Positions 1 to 10,226 of a stretch of DNA of 64,000 bases are shown one piece after another. The stretch's first letter is position 1; every line of letters begins with the position of its first letter. The notes beneath the pieces are model-generated. The model was not told where the DNA came from, did no database searches, and saw only the letters and a program-made list of their open reading frames with translations. Source of the stretch: Cryptomeria japonica (taxonomy: Eukaryota > Streptophyta > Pinopsida > Cupressales > Cupressaceae); NCBI RefSeq assembly GCF_030272615.1, contig NC_081413.1, forward strand, positions 560,452,445 to 560,516,444, given 5' to 3'. The translations under genes were made by a program, and so were the position numbers.

Positions 1-1534
1 AACTAGATCAACTCATCACAATCAACAAAACACCAAACAACTCTGTACAACACCAAAACATAGGAATATGTTGATATCAATGACAACAACATATCCTAGC
101 AGTAGCAATATCCAACACACTATTTTTCTCTATGACAATGTCCTTTTAAGCTCTTTTGGTGATAACACTGAAGGCTTAATCTTAAAGAACAAGGGATTGA
201 TCTTAATATGAAAGGACCACTCTTCCTCATATTTTGAAAATTACCTTCATGATCATCTTGCATAATTACTATGGATGATTGCTCCTTGAAGCCCTTTTAG
301 ACCTATATTTCTATTCAACCCATGACAGTCAAATAGACTATTATTTAACTAATATGGGCAACAATATTTTGATCTTTATATTTGTTCTCATGATTGCATA
401 ATTTGTGATAGTGTCATGATATTGTGAGCATTGTCTTTTGACCATTCATAGAGATATCTTATGGAAAAGTTCATAGTGAAGTATGTTTTTTATTGAGGCT
501 ACAAACTTTATTTTGAATCTGGGTATGACTGAGACTCTTTATCACAGAGCTATCTTTGTCTTTCATGGAACCATGACATGACTTCTATGAACTTTAAAAG
601 GCTATTGTCTACTAGATGCACATGTTGTCACTATCCTTTCAATACTATCATAGGATTCTTTGACTGTCCTTGAAGTATACTAAGGCTACTTTGATGAATT
701 TTTACAATTTTGGTCATGACTATTAAATCTTATGAAGACCCTATTCTAGTCACACATCTTTGTCACAACATTCCTTTTGGTTTCTCTTACTATCAAAGGC
801 TTAGAATCACTATTTACCTAGCTTATGTTAAGTGCCTTGATGCTTGTATCCTTCTTCAACTTGAGCTTGCATTGTTCTCTCTCAAGGAATTCTCTTCAAA
901 CTATTGAAACAACTATGGGTTTCTTGCTCTATCTGTTATCACTCTGATTGAAAATTTTAGTCTTTGTTTGTGATTCTTTGTCTCACTGTCATTATAGCTT
1001 GATGCACTATGATACTTTCTTTGGCATCTTTGACAATGACTGCTACCATAATTTTATCCCTTTTAATAGTCAAAAGATTGTTTCTTGAGATATCCTTCAA
1101 TTCTTCTTTAGTCTCTCAAGAAGCTCATTGACATTGTCATGAATAAGGTCTCCAGTGACCATTCCATGGCTATACTTAGCATTGATCCTCTTTGCATAAC
1201 TTGTGATGGGTAACTACTCTTAAGGCACATGAATATGTCACTACTCTTAAGGCACACAAATATTTTTTCATCTCTACACTTGTTGAAAATGTGGCATTGT
1301 TCATGTGCTATGATTATAGTTCTAGGGTAGGCTATACTGATCATTGTTTGGAAGCCTCCACTTCATGTTATTGGCTACCCTTATGTCCTTTTTCATTGTG
1401 ACTTTCACTGATATACTACCCTTTCTTATACATTTAGTTATCTTTATGATCTTATGACTGTAAAGAAGCTTTGGGACTGAAAATGTTCATTGCATTATGA
1501 GTCCTATGGTTGTAGCTACTCATGATGTCTTGTT
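1..1534. other. Flanking DNA without recognisable gene
   Basis: This is the left flank of the Tat-like element. It is T-rich and carries only short open frames, none with a recognisable domain or codon continuity. It should continue at 17824 once the inserted element is removed. I see no RNA gene or complete repeat in it. It may be an old, decayed transposon or intron sequence. Confidence 0.5.
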
Positions 1535-1539
1535 ATGAT
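1535..1539. repeat. Target site duplication, left copy (ATGAT)
   Basis: ATGAT lies directly before the TG of the left LTR. The same five bases follow the CA of the right LTR at 17819-17823. A 5-bp duplication is the usual footprint of Ty3/gypsy integrase, so the two LTRs belong to one insertion and neither edge has been rearranged. Confidence 0.95.
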
Positions 1540-2327
1540 TGTATATGGTGAAAATGGATAGCAAATAACAACAATATTGAAAGACTAAAATGGATTCAAC
1601 CACCAAACCCTAGCCTAACAATGAACAAAGATCCACCATAACATATGAAGATAACCTAAGACAATGCAAATAACTCAAAATCACAAAGATTATACCATCA
1701 CATGTCCACTAGGGTTTTGATCTCCATTCTTCCTATCTCCATTGATCTTGTTTGATATGCTTGCTCTCAGATTTTTGTATGCACAAGAGCTCAACAAAGA
1801 ACGGAATGTGGTTGCAAGTAGAATTGTAGTGTAGTCAATTGATCAAGTAGTTAGGCATGTCTCATTAGGGATTAGGGTTTGACAATGAAGAAAGCATCTC
1901 CTTAAATAGAAGACACAATATGAAATGGAGGGTTAAGATTGAGAGGTGTAAAAAGAGAGGTCGGCTAGGATTAGAGGGTAGGTATAAGAAATACCAAAAT
2001 AATGAAAGGGGTAGGTAGTGTAGGAATTAAGAGATGAATGACATGTGTCATGTGTAGAAAAAGATAATGAATTAATTAAATAAATAAAGATTTATTTAAT
2101 TAATAGAAGAAGTAGGACAATTAAATAAATAAAATATTTATTTAATTTAGGAAAGGGATAATTTAAATAAATAAATGTATTTATTTAAATGAGAAATAAG
2201 GCTAGAAGAGGATAAATGAATTAATTAAATAAATAAAGATTTATTTAATTAATAGAAGAATTAGGCTTAGATAATTAAATAAATAAAATATTTATTTAAT
2301 TAGACATGACAATTTTGAGTGTCTACA
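1540..2327 (-). repeat. 3' LTR of the Tat-like element (left copy)
   Basis: This 788-bp LTR runs from TGTATATGG to GTGTCTACA in plus orientation. I found no difference from the right copy at 17031-17818 when reading the two side by side. The part nearest the right end of each LTR is U3 in element orientation. It holds five AT-rich perfect inverted repeats, listed separately. Confidence 0.95.
2071..2301. repeat. Five AT-rich palindromes in U3 of the Tat LTR
   Basis: Perfect inverted repeats lie at 2071-2104 (15-bp arms), 2119-2147 (12-bp arms), 2161-2190 (13-bp arms), 2220-2253 (15-bp arms) and 2273-2301 (12-bp arms). The first and fourth share sequence, as do the second and fifth, so an ancestral unit seems to have been duplicated. 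All are built from AATTAAATAAAT-like arms with 4-5 bp loops. The right LTR carries the same set about 15.5 kb further on. They lie in the promoter-bearing U3. Confidence 0.85.
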
Positions 2328-2341
2328 TTTTGCCCCTCTTT
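2328..2341 (-). other. Polypurine tract of the Tat-like element
   Basis: Read on the minus strand, the bases directly upstream of the 3' LTR are AAAGAGGGGCAAAA. This purine run, with one interrupting C, is in the position expected for the plus-strand DNA primer. Confidence 0.75.
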
Positions 2342-2835
2342 GAGACAATGCGGCTTGTCGCGTTGTTTCAAAGAAGATAAGATGAACTGATACAGAGTTG
2401 CCCCAGTATGGGAATAATATGCCCCCTCGAGAGATTGGATGAAAAAGTCTGGAAAGAGTGCAGACAATCTCTCGATAAGAAAGAAAGGCTAGAATGGAAT
2501 GGCAGGATAAAGTGACAAAGTCACGGGATGAGAAAGACTGACTCGGGAAATGAAGGCCAGGGCTAGGGTAGGCTATAAGATAGACCACGGGCAAAAGACA
2601 TCCTCATTGTCATCCACACCCTTAGAAGATCACAGTGCAGAGCGAGAAAAGAGCAGCAGCAGTCAGCAGCGATGGCATTCATTCATAGATTCGACCGTGT
2701 CTGCCGATTCCAGCGACCAGCCGATGCAGGAGAGCCGGTAAGTACCCGAAAACCTCCTCGTACTTTCACGCATTTTGAGTTTTGTCATAAATGCATGTTT
2801 AGGAGCAATAAATGCGCTAGGAATAGGATAGTTTA

Positions 2836-3165
2836 AAAGTGCAAAAACGCGCAACCGCGTCTGTGTCAGCGCCAGGCGCGTCTGTGTCCAACAGGCGCGT
2901 CTGTGTCGGGTCCAGGCGCGTCTGTGCCTGGAACCGCGTTTGTGTTGAATGCGGACACGTTTGTGAAATGTAGCAGCGTCTGTGATTTTTAATAGCGTTT
3001 ATGTCATGTAGGGACGTCTGTGTTCCCTGGTCGCGTTTGTGTCTGGCATAGGCACGTTTGTGTTCAGAAAGCGCGTCTGTGTTGCAGAGGCGCGTGTATG
3101 CAGTCTATAAGCGCGTTTATGAGTTAAAAGCGCGTGTGTGTTAAAAAAGTGCGTTTGTGTGTTTA
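2836..3165 (+). repeat. Array of GCGCGTCTGTGTC-type short repeats
   Basis: About sixteen degenerate copies of a core like CGCGTCTGTG follow each other every 20 bp or so, with C/T variants such as CGCGTTTGTG. On the element's sense strand they read CACAGACGCG. The same motif in the opposite orientation fills two blocks of the 5' leader (15165-15450 and 16680-16920). The array lies upstream of the antisense PMD gene and downstream of pol. Confidence 0.85.
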
Positions 3166-3197
3166 AATGCATGGTTTTAGTCATTTAGGTCAAATCG

Positions 3198-3500
3198 GCA
3201 GTTCTGTGATGAACATACGCTGTCGATTGGATAAGCTGCTGAGAGGATACACTCAAGCAGGTCCTCTAGGAAGATTAGGATAGATTAAGGCACTTTGTGA
3301 TGAACAGGGAGTGCGAATGTGAGTGACACTTTGTGATGAACAGGGAATGTCACACACGTAGTACTTTGTGATGAACAGTGAGCACTACTAGGATAAATAG
3401 CAACACTTTGTGATGAACAGTGAGTGTCACTAGGGTAGATAGCCATATGCATTTAGGTAGCGAGTAGCATTTTGTGATAAACAGTGAATGCCATGATAAC
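3198..3500 (+). repeat. Second array: TTTGTGATGAACAG repeats
   Basis: At least six copies of a TTTGTGATGAACAG core occur between 3198 and 3490, spaced about 35-60 bp. They are often followed by GGGAATGTCAC or GTGAGTGTCAC. The array sits directly upstream of the antisense PMD gene, so it could be part of its promoter or 5' UTR. That role is inference. Confidence 0.8.
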
Positions 3501-3605
3501 TGACATGATTGAGTTGCTTGACTGCAGGAGTATTTGCTGATGTTGGAGTCACGGGAGAGATTCCCATCGACTCAGAGACTGTGACCAGAGTTGTCGATTC
3601 AGGAC

Positions 3606-5477
3606 ATGATTTCCATTGAGGAGATGGGTCTCACACATATGCTCTATGTGCCCGAGTTTCGGGCAAACATGGGGTTGCTGACTGCGTTGGCTGAGAGATG
3701 GCACTCAGAGACATGCACGTTTCACCTACCGCTGGGTGAGATGACAGTGACATTAGAGGATGTATATAGGATTCTACATGTTCCTATTGATGGAGAGTTG
3801 ATTCCCTACGACCGTGACGGTGACAGGGAGGCATTGAGATGGGTTTTTCAGGATCCTGAGTTGGAGATGCGAGCAGGTCATGTAGCCTGGGACACCATGA
3901 CTGCCACAGGATTAGCATTGCCGGCAGTTGTTGGGGGAGTCATCAGTGGATATTTGTGTCCAGACAGGGCCACACGAGGATTGGCGGTGGGTTGGGGAGG
4001 GGCATTGGAGACGCTGATGGCAGAGCACACTAGGTATGCATGGGGGCCATGTGTCCTAGCACATTTGTATTATGAGCTGCATCAGTTTGTATACCATGGA
4101 TCAGTGGGTTTGGGCTGCGGTGTGACTCTCTTGCAGGTGTGGGCCTATGAGCACCTTCCCATCACACGGCCGATTCACTTCAGAGGCAGAGGACAGGGAC
4201 AGAGTTTCGTGCACCTGTATGCCATGATTACATCCCAGCCTCGGATTGGGAGATTGGAGCACTGGAGGAGAGTTATTGATGATATTGACATGGTGATCTG
4301 GAGGCTGTATCTAGGATGTGAGGAGTGGGAGGATGATGCAGTGGAGCTGCCCTACACCTTTTGGAGTAGGTACCTGATCGGGCGGACGCCCTATATACTA
4401 GAGAGATAGCTGGTGGACAGGGTATGCAGGCAGTTCGGGCGGATTCAGCGGATGCCACGAGGCTCGGGCATGTATGCCCGTACGGTCAGAGATCAGGTGC
4501 AGTTTGGCCCACTGCTATCATATGATCAGGCAGTGATGCAGCTAGCGGAGATGATGCTGATGCCATGGGACATGTGGCCAGAGGTAGATGATGCAGGGAT
4601 GGACGCAGAGTACTCTGCGTACTGGGCAGAGCATCCGTTTCCCAGATTGACAGATCTAGCAGAGCCACTAGATGGAGAGGGTGGAGGAGAGGATGATGAT
4701 GGAGGAGGGGATGGAGGTAGGGGCCGGCGGAGATGGAGAGGAGTGGTGGGAGAGAGACGGGTAGCACCTTGGAGGGAGGGAGGACAGGAGAGAGCAGCTC
4801 CAGTGGTGAGAGGACGGGGTGGACTGCCCCTACAGGTGCCAGCAGCACAGGGTCCCAGAGAGGGACAGAGACAGGTGCAGCTAGAGGGACAGAGACAGGT
4901 ACAGCCACAGGTACCTATACAGGCACAGGGACAGGGGCAGGCAGAGGCTGAGGGACAGGCACCTGTAGAGGAGGAGCCACAGGCAGGGACGGAGAGCGGA
5001 GACTCTGAGGAGGATGAGGTGGTGAGGCTGCGGGAGATCTGCCAGGGCCAGGCAGATGAGATTGAGGATTTGGTTCGAGAGAGGAACCACCTCAGGATCA
5101 GGGTCCGAGACACAGAGTGGGAGAGGGATCAGGCCATCCAGAGATACACAGAGGCCGAGACAGCTCTGAGGGCAGGTAGGCGGGCAGCAGAGGATGCAGG
5201 GGTAGGCTACGCATATGTTTTGCGAGCTGGAGAGGAGATCGCCTACTGGAGGGATCTATACTATGTAGCCGTGCCAGCAGATCAGCGGGCTAGGAGCTTC
5301 CAGAGATCGTCGCGCACAGCGACGGCTACGGGAGGGAGTCGCAGGAGACAGGCATCCAGCGGTGGGGTCATGGGGCCTCCACCACCACCAGAGAGACAGG
5401 GGGATCCTGGGGCGGGTCCATCTACAGCTCAGACTCCGTCGAGGCGAGGCGGCTCCGAGGGAGGGAGTTCCTCATAG
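3606..5477 (+). pseudogene. Antisense plant mobile domain (PMD) gene captured in the Tat element, one in-frame stop
   Basis: The frame is open from 3585 and the first ATG is 3606. A single TAG at 4407-4409 (codon 268) splits it into two blocks in the same frame, about 623 codons in all. Residues from about 4 to 270 show plant mobile domain (MAIN-like) features: GEMTVTLEDV near 44-53 and GCGVTLLQVWAYEHLP near 170-185. Downstream comes a Gln/Glu/Arg-rich low-complexity stretch (about 410-462) with repeated GQRQVQ and EGQ units, then a charged coiled coil (about 472-525) and a Ser/Gly/Pro-rich tail. PMD proteins of the MAIN/MAIL family act in silencing and genome stability, and PMD genes are known inside plant Ty3/gypsy elements. 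The gene runs against gag-pol between pol and the 3' LTR. TAG fits a former CAG. An upstream exon cannot be excluded. Confidence 0.8.
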
Positions 5478-7181
5478 CTATAGTGGGCTCCCATTGTATC
5501 AGTATATGTACCATTATTGTATTGTAGACACCTGCGGGTGATTCTTTTGTAGCCATATGATTCTTTTGACATCATTGTATTATGACACATTTGATTATAT
5601 ATGAGATGATTCATTTTTGCGGCAGCTATATGCATGTGTACCTTATGTGATGAGATGTTCTTATGTGATACCTGTTTTATGATATAGATGCTTATATGAT
5701 GCAATGCAATACATCTTTGTTCTTTTATGTTGTATATGTGATGCATGATGCAAATGTAAATGTATGTAATGCAAATGAATATGATAATGCAAATGATTAT
5801 TTACTTAATGAAAATGTGAGATGTGCTAACATGTGTTGTATGCAGGATGTGATGCAATTGTGATATCTATATGTATGTATGAAATGCTTATATGTGGTGA
5901 TGCAGGTGCAACTACATGAAATGCAAATGTTTTTTGGTGTGTCATTATACTCAGTCATGTGATAGCGGGCTACGCAGAGTCGAGAAGGACAATGGAAGTC
6001 AATCAAGAAAGGGGGATGGAAGACAGAAGATATGAACGTGAAAGAGCTTCTTGTGCATTATCATCATTGAGCTTTATTATGGCAGAATAGGTTATGACAA
6101 TCGAGGCATTTGTTCGGCCCAGAAAGTCATTGTACCTGTTTGCATGGAGATAAGACAGTCACAAACAAGGAATGCCCCAGTTCATACTAGACTCACAGTG
6201 TCCTCATATCCTTGGACAAGTCATAGCATTACTAAAAGACAATCCACAGACAGCAAATGCAAAGAGGTGACGATACCCCATCCTCACCTTTCTAGTCAAA
6301 GACATCCTGGAGATAGAATCTCTAGTGAAAGACATCCTGGAAAAGCTAAAAGACATGTCACCAAAAGATAAAATCAAAAGAAAACCCAAGACTCGACACC
6401 AACATCCACTGTAGTCCTCAAGTTTAGTGTCTCTTGTCACTTGTTTAAGTCTTATTCGATTGTGGTCACAATGTTCACTTTCACAAAAAGGATCGATAGC
6501 ACTGAACCATATGTTGTCTGAGTCTGTTGAAAGATTTGATTTTGTTGAAGCCCATTGTTGCTACTGTGTCTCATCTGAAACTGACTGAATCCATGAAACT
6601 GATACTTTATTGTGGAGAAGATGGAACTTTATTGTGGATTGTGCGCGGATAGACTGAAGAAAGCTGAAAGAAACTGTACTCCTCGAAACATGTGATGTTC
6701 TCAGTTCCACACCCATTACTAGACGTAGGAATTGGCCGTAGTCACAGATAGGATCTGATTTAGTATGGATGGAAAAGGGAGTGAAAGGGGAGGGTTATAG
6801 ATGGCTAACCAATCTTAGGTAGATCAATAACAAGCCATGATGGGAATGGGCCAGTTTATTGTGAGCGAATAAGTTGTGAGTGTGTGCAAAGTGAAAGGAT
6901 GAAAGTGAATCCTGAAGGAGGGAGGAGCAAAGTCCCTACGCATGGCGCTGGGAACCCAGTTTTCACCATGGTACTTGCCCAGGGCGCCACCGAAGTGGTT
7001 TTCACCGTTGGACGAAATTATTTCTGTTTACTTTTTTCAATTTTTCAATTTTTTTTGCTGTCACAAGGCGCCTGTTTGCCAGGTTTTCACCAAGTAACGA
7101 TTTTTTTGTTTTTATAATTTTTTTGTATTTTTGATTTTTTTGATTTTTTTGTATTTTTGAATTAGGATGTTCAAAAAGAGC
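5478..7181. other. 3' non-coding part of the Tat element between antisense gene and pol
   Basis: No convincing gene is present. From about 5745 to 5930 there are scattered ATGCAAATG-type short repeats. Around 6935-7095 several GGCGCC/GGCGCT blocks alternate with TTTTCACC. From 7095 to 7165 the plus strand is almost pure T with G, so the element RNA is A-rich just after the pol stop codon at 7182-7184. Confidence 0.6.
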
Positions 7182-10100
7182 TTATGTGTAGAACCTGCGA
7201 AGGTGCATGCTGTTGATAGGATCCTCCAAGGGTTCACCTTCTGTAGTTGAGAGTTGATATGCCCCAGATCCATATACCGCTGTGATGATGTAAGGACCAA
7301 GCCAGTTGGGTTCAAATTTGCCCTTCTTTTCTCTATCTTGCTGATTCTTGGGGTTCTCTCTGAGGACTAAGTCACCTACCTCAAATGTGCGAGGCTTGAC
7401 CTTGTGATTGTAACTGCGACTCATTCATTGTTGGTAAGCCTTGAGATGATTAAAAGCAGTGTGTCGTCGTTCCTCCAGCAGTTCTAGTTCTTGTAAGCGA
7501 GAGACCCTGTAGTCTTCATCATTGATTATGTTTCTCAAGGAGACCCGTAAAGAAGGTAACTCGACCTCAATAGGCAAGATGGCTTCAGCACCGTAGACAA
7601 GTGAGTAGGGTGTAGCTCCTGTAGGTGTGCGGACACTGGTACGATAGGCCCAAAGTGCTGGATTGAGTTGGACATGCCAGTTATGGCCAGCGTCGTCGAC
7701 TGTCTTTTTAAGGATTTTGAGAATTGTTTTGTTAGATGCCTCAGCTTGGCCATTACCTTGGGGGTAGTATGGTGTGGAGAAACGGTGAGAGATATGGAAG
7801 CGCTCACAGAGTTCACGAACATCCTAGTTCTTGAAAGGACGCCCGTTATCGGTGATAATGGAAGTAGGAATCCCGTATCGGCAAATGATGTAGTTCAGGA
7901 TGAAAGTAGCGATTTGTTTCCCAGTAACTTGTGTGAGAGGCACGGCTTCAATCCACTTTGTGAAATACTCTGTGGCTGTGATAATGAATTTATGTCCGTT
8001 GGAAGAAGGAGGGTGAATCTTGCCTATGAGATCGAGTCCCCACTGACAAAAGGGCCAAGGAGATGCAAGTGGCTGTAGTTCTTGTGCTAGTGCATGTATA
8101 AGGTCTCCATGAATTTGACACTGCTTACACTTCTTGACAAACTGATATGCATCTTTTTCCATAGTAGGCCAGTAGTATCCAGTCCTGATGAGTTTCTTGG
8201 CCAAGGTAGGACCACTAGTATGCGGACCACATATCCCTTCGTGTACTTCTCGTAACGCAATTTGAGCTTCGTCACTCTCTAAACATCTAAGGAGGGTGCC
8301 ATCTAGACCTCGTCGGTATAGGATATCAGCTAGGATAACGTATCGGGAGGATTGGCGAATGAAAGTGCGGCGTTGGTTGTTCGATAGATCGGGAGGTAAG
8401 ATATTGTTGCGAAGGTATGTGAATATGAAACCATATAACTGGGATTCAGGACCAACAACACATATCATTTCCGTAGGAGTGATCTCATATGATGGAATCA
8501 GCAGGTTGTCAACCAGGAACTCATAGCAGGTCTCATTTTGCGGCAGATCAATGAGCGAAGCAATTGTAGCCATGGCATCAGCAGCACGATTCTGTTCTCT
8601 TGGTATCTGCTCAAATTCTATCTTTGCAAAGTGCTGTTTCAGATCATCTACCAGTTGTTTGTAAGGCATTAGCTTTTCATCTTTTTTTTGATAATCATCA
8701 GTTGCTTGACGGATGACAAGTTGAGAATCGCCAAAAACACGAAGTTCCTGGATCTTCCACTGAACTGCAATTCTTAACCCAGTTGTTAATGCCTCGTATT
8801 CCGCTATATTGTTGGTGCATGGAAATGATAAGCGGTATGACTTTGGTATAGAATCGCCTTGGGGAGTTATAAAGAGTATACCCACTCCTGCCCCATGCTG
8901 TGTGTATGAGCCATCAAAGTATAGTTGCCATGGCTTTGCAGGTGATATTGTTAGAATGGACTCATCTGGAAATTCTAACTGTAGAGGAACATCATCTATC
9001 ATGGGAGCATCTGCCAGTTGATCTGCGATGGCTTGTCCTTTTATGGCTTTTCTGTCCATGTATTCAATGTCAAATTCACTCAAAATCATTACCCACTTGG
9101 CCAGCCGCCCAGTAAGTGTAGCTTTGTTGAGCAGATATTTTAGTGGATCAATTCTGGCAATCAACTTGGTCTTGTGAGTGAGCATATAATGTCGTAATTT
9201 TTGTGAAGCAAAGACCACAGCGAGACATGCACGCTCAATAGGTGTGTAGTTTAGCTCATATCCCACCAATGTGCGACTGATATAGTAGACTGCTTTTTCC
9301 TTGCCGTCAAGTATTTGTTGTGCTAGGAGTGCCCCTAGCGCTGTTGGAGTAGCTGATATGTAAAGTAGCAATGGTTGATCCGGAATTGGTGGCATCAAAA
9401 CTGGCGGGTTCAAAAGATAGTCTTTGAGTGCCTGAAAAGCCTGTTGACAGTTCTCATCCCATTTGAATTTGATGTTTTTGTGTAGCAGGTGCTGGAAAGG
9501 ATTGCACTTATCTACAAGTTGTGCTATGAATCTTCGTATGGACTGGAGTCTCCCTTGTAAAGACCGAAGTTGACTGATATTCTTGGGTGGCGGCATGTCC
9601 AAGATAGCCTTGACTTTTGCTGGATCCGCTTCTATTCCTCTTTTAGACACAATGAATCCTAGGAGCTTCCCGGAGGTTACTCCAAAGACACATTTCTTTG
9701 GGTTTAATCTTACCTTGTATTTTTCCAGCCTATCAAAAGTAACTGAAAGTATATCCAAGTGTGTATTTCTGTCTATTGATTTAACCAAAAGGTCGTCAAC
9801 ATAATCTTCCACTGTTACATGCATGAGATCATGGAAGATAGTAGTCATGGCTCGTTGATACGTGGCACCTGCATTTTTTAGCCCAAAGGGCATGACATTC
9901 CAGCAGAAGGTTCCCCATGGACAAGTGAATGATGTTTTATGTTGATCTTCAGGTGCAATCTTGATCTGATTATATCCAGAAAATCCGTCCATTAAAGATA
10001 ACATCTCATGGCCTGCTGTGAGATCAACAATTAAATCAATGTTTGGTAATGGGAAATCGTCCTTCGGACAAGCCTTGTTGATATCCCTAAAGTCTGTACA

Positions 10101-10226
10101 TATTCAGATGCTGCGATCTGGTTTGCTGACAGGTACTAAATTGGAAATCCATTCAGGATAATCAATTGGGCGTATGAATCCGACATCCAATAATTTCTCC
10201 AGCTCTGCCTTGACTAGCAATGCCAC
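7182..10226 (-). pseudogene. pol: Tat-like pol: RT, RNase H, archaeal-type RNase H, integrase (three internal stops)
   Basis: This is the catalytic part of the polyprotein, in one frame, interrupted by TGA 10104-10106, TAG 7824-7826 and TGA 7425-7427. A further TAG at 10227-10229 lies just upstream. RT shows LSLMDGFSGYNQI and the YVDDL box (about 9790-9805). The Ty3 RNase H (about 9360-9050) has lost the usual first Asp (LLLYISAT). The second RNase H keeps all four acidic positions: FDGS, EYEAL, GDSQLV and ADAMAT (8930-8560). Integrase has an HHCC finger (about 8250-8110), the first Asp in GLDLIG and the second in TDNGRPF, followed by the TAG. The conserved Glu region and a C-terminal domain (VGDLVLRENP) lie beyond it. 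Each stop fits C-to-T in CAG or CGA. The enzyme cannot be made as a whole. Confidence 0.93.

Noticed and set aside
710-1344. Short frames in the left flank
   Set aside because: No codon continuity, domain or conservation signal. Lengths are as expected by chance in AT-rich DNA.
2836-3500. Possible CRISPR-like array because of the regular short repeats
   Set aside because: The repeats are degenerate, the spacers are not unique sequences of uniform length, and the context is a plant retrotransposon.
4486-5113. Long minus-strand open frames opposite the PMD gene
   Set aside because: They are shadows of the repeat-rich plus-strand gene. They have Leu/Ser/Pro/Cys low complexity and no domain.
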